DNA of 7,671 nucleotides from Bacteroidales bacterium (lineage in GTDB: Bacteria > Bacteroidota > Bacteroidia > Bacteroidales > GCA-2748055), in the NCBI GenBank assembly GCA_024763595.1, contig JANTFK010000144.1, positions 1 through 7,671 on the forward strand. The letters are read 5' to 3'. A program made the translations under genes and the position numbers. Of the stretch, positions 6,174 to 7,671 are shown piece after piece. Position 1 is the stretch's first letter, and every line of letters begins with the position of its first letter. The notes beneath the pieces were generated by a model. That model was not told the DNA's origin. It did not search any database and saw only the letters and a program-made list of their open reading frames with translations.

Positions 6174-7633
6174 ACCTCTGGCTCAGGCTCTTCCGGGGTC
6201 TCCCTGTGATAAATATCCATGGCTACAAGCATGGCCGTATAGCCCCAGAAAAGGGCTGAGATCTTATCGGTATCCAGGAAATTATTTAAAAACCCATGCA
6301 AATAATAAGTGAAAAGCCCTACCAGAATGGCCAGGGAAAATATACGTATGGTTCGCTTTCTGGCTGTAAAATATACCCTCAACCCGGTATAGATCGTTGT
6401 CCCGATGATCAACAATACACTCAACATTCCCAGGAGACCCGCCTCTGATAGCGGCCCAAGGTACTCACTGTGGGCATTGCCCCTTGTACCGAAATCTGTA
6501 CTGATCAGCGTTTTCTCATAGGAACGCTGGTATCTCCCGTATTCAAACTGGTATGTACCCGGGCCAAAACCAAAGATGGGTTTATCCTTCCACATCCGGA
6601 TAGCACAACTCCAGCGGTTGATCCGCTCCAGGTTGGACTGGTCCGTTTTAATATTGGATATGGATTGAACATGTTCTGAAAACTCGCCGGAAGACTCTAC
6701 CCTGTTTTTTTCAAGCTGTACCATGAGCTGTGACCTGACAGAGAGGAACAGACCCACCAGGATCACTGCTCCCACAAGAACGAGCTCAAACCTGATTTTC
6801 AGCTTAATGACCGCCCACATACCCATTGCTCCCAGAATACTTATCCAGGCTGCACGCGTATAGGAAACGATGGTGGCAAAAACGTACAATCCGATAAGCA
6901 AAATCATCAGGAAACGTGTGTTGATATCCTCCCTCCTGATGAATATAAAGAGGGATACCAGCACCGGCAAAAGAAGGGCGAGTACAGCCCCGTACGAAGT
7001 ATGATCATTATAAAAGGGCCTGGAAACACTATGTGCCATCACCTGGTTTTCCAACCCGTACTGTGCATGATTAACCAGTGTATAGATAACGATCCCGGTA
7101 AATGCGATAATAAATAGTTTGACATAAATATGCATGGTCTTTTCCCGCTGGAAAAGCTGTGAAGCCAGCAGGTAGAAGCCAACGATAAACCAGAGGCGGG
7201 AAGCCAGGTACTTGAATGAAACCAGTATATCTGTACTGGTCAGGCTGGTGATGAATAACCAGGCCAAATGAAAATAGATGGCCAGGGTAACCGGATGCCT
7301 CAACACCCGGATATCGATACGGTCGCCCATCAGGTATTTTAAAATATAAAGCAGGAGCAACCCTGCCAGTAACGGTTCTGTGGGCAGATACATATTGATG
7401 GGCAGATCTTTTACTAACGCGCTCAGGGGAAGTGAAATGGGCGCAAAAAAGACGATGACCAGCAGATACTTGTCGATAGAAACAATGGCCAGCATCACAA
7501 AAAGCAACAGAGCGGGTATAAGGGGTACATAGTAAATCTCAAATGCCAGCATGAGTGTATTCAATGCCACAAAAAAGATCAGGATCCCCCATAATAGGGC
7601 GTTCGGATATCTGGCCTCCATTTCTGCAATCAT
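6170..7633 (-). CDS. O-antigen ligase / Wzy_C-family polytopic membrane protein
   Basis: A 487-residue inner-membrane protein with roughly 11-12 hydrophobic segments from about residue 12 to 475 and a large hydrophilic, presumably periplasmic loop at about 300-395. Family features are RPFYNDHTSYGA (205-216), SYTRAAW (257-263) with a conserved-type arginine R260, IRMWKDKPIFGFGPGTY (345-361) and the loop signature NAHSEYLGPLSEAGLLG (386-402) with H388. WaaL ligases attach undecaprenyl-linked polysaccharide to lipid A-core, whereas Wzy polymerases and some exopolysaccharide proteins share the same domain. Sequence alone cannot choose between them. The acidic, proline-rich tail (EEPEPEV) is presumably cytoplasmic. 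The ATG at 7633 overlaps the stop of an upstream frame as ATGA, which favours it over the second Met at 7621. A purine-rich run precedes the start. The TAG stop overlaps the TAA of the convergent phosphatase gene. Confidence 0.9.
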   Translation of the reverse strand: MIAEMEARYPNALLWGILIFFVALNTLMLAFEIYYVPLIPALLLFVMLAIVSIDKYLLVIVFFAPISLPLSALVKDLPINMYLPTEPLLAGLLLLYILKYLMGDRIDIRVLRHPVTLAIYFHLAWLFITSLTSTDILVSFKYLASRLWFIVGFYLLASQLFQREKTMHIYVKLFIIAFTGIVIYTLVNHAQYGLENQVMAHSVSRPFYNDHTSYGAVLALLLPVLVSLFIFIRREDINTRFLMILLIGLYVFATIVSYTRAAWISILGAMGMWAVIKLKIRFELVLVGAVILVGLFLSVRSQLMVQLEKNRVESSGEFSEHVQSISNIKTDQSNLERINRWSCAIRMWKDKPIFGFGPGTYQFEYGRYQRSYEKTLISTDFGTRGNAHSEYLGPLSEAGLLGMLSVLLIIGTTIYTGLRVYFTARKRTIRIFSLAILVGLFTYYLHGFLNNFLDTDKISALFWGYTAMLVAMDIYHRETPEEPEPEV

Positions 7634-7671
7634 TGCTCTTCTTCTTGCGCCAGCCTGGCTTTAATATTATC
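7630..7671 (-). CDS. C-terminal end of an unidentified upstream gene (partial, runs off the window)
   Basis: Reading leftward from the window edge, 13 sense codons give DNIKARLAQEEEQ followed by TGA at 7632-7630. The stop overlaps the ligase start codon in the classic ATGA arrangement, which indicates probable translational coupling. The charged, alanine- and glutamate-rich composition is plausible for a protein C-terminus, but 13 codons are too few to identify a family, and a frame this short can stay open by chance. The call rests mainly on the ATGA overlap. If real, the ligase gene is the second or later member of a leftward operon. Confidence 0.55.
   Translation of the reverse strand, partial: DNIKARLAQEEEQ

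Noticed and set aside
6171..6185. Possible terminator hairpin CCTCTG-GCT-CAGG near the convergent stops
   Set aside because: The stem is only three to four pairs and has no T-run on either side.
6148..6198. Direct repeat TTCCGGGG at 6148-6155 and 6191-6198
   Set aside because: Eight bases within coding sequence of two different genes, with no further similarity around the copies; likely chance.
6001..6312. Plus-strand open frame spanning the phosphatase/ligase junction
   Set aside because: It overlaps two convincing genes, and its Arg/Pro/Lys-rich composition is typical of an off-frame translation.

Overview
The window looks like chromosomal DNA from a member of the Bacteroidota, probably of the Bacteroidales/Marinilabiliales type. 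The evidence is indirect. None of the starts has a convincing Shine-Dalgarno sequence, apart from one purine-rich run before the ligase gene. Leaders are AT-rich, coding GC is moderate, and the TolC-like, HlyD-like, EF-P and O-antigen-ligase proteins have the flavour of that phylum. No mobile element, CRISPR array, tRNA or rRNA was seen. The coding sequences wholly inside the window are intact, and genes cover almost all of it.

Layout, left to right. A YgjP/DUF45-type zinc metallopeptidase runs leftward (54-713). It is divergent, across about 52 bp, from a rightward block. The block begins with a TolC-family outer-membrane efflux protein (start most likely 766, end 2190) and a MacA/HlyD-type periplasmic adaptor (2203-3558). 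Next comes TsaB, a tRNA t6A-synthesis subunit (3565-4284). The gaps of 12 and 6 nt suggest one operon. After a 53-nt AT-rich gap come elongation factor P (4338-4907) and, 21 nt later, a GAF-like/PP2C (SpoIIE/RsbU-type) phosphatase (4929-6173). A leftward polytopic O-antigen ligase-family protein (6170-7633) meets the phosphatase tail to tail, with the two stop codons overlapping. At the right edge, the last 13 codons of another leftward gene appear to overlap the ligase start by ATGA.

Functionally this is a mixed housekeeping and envelope neighbourhood. It holds two translation-fidelity genes (tsaB, efp), two parts of a tripartite export system whose inner-membrane pump is not in the window, a signalling phosphatase and a cell-surface polysaccharide ligase/polymerase. 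I see no clearly new system. The points most worth a second look are the palindromic PGKGP tip loop of EF-P, the efflux pair lacking its pump in an operon with tsaB, the orphan PP2C phosphatase next to efp, and the two stop/start overlaps around the ligase gene.
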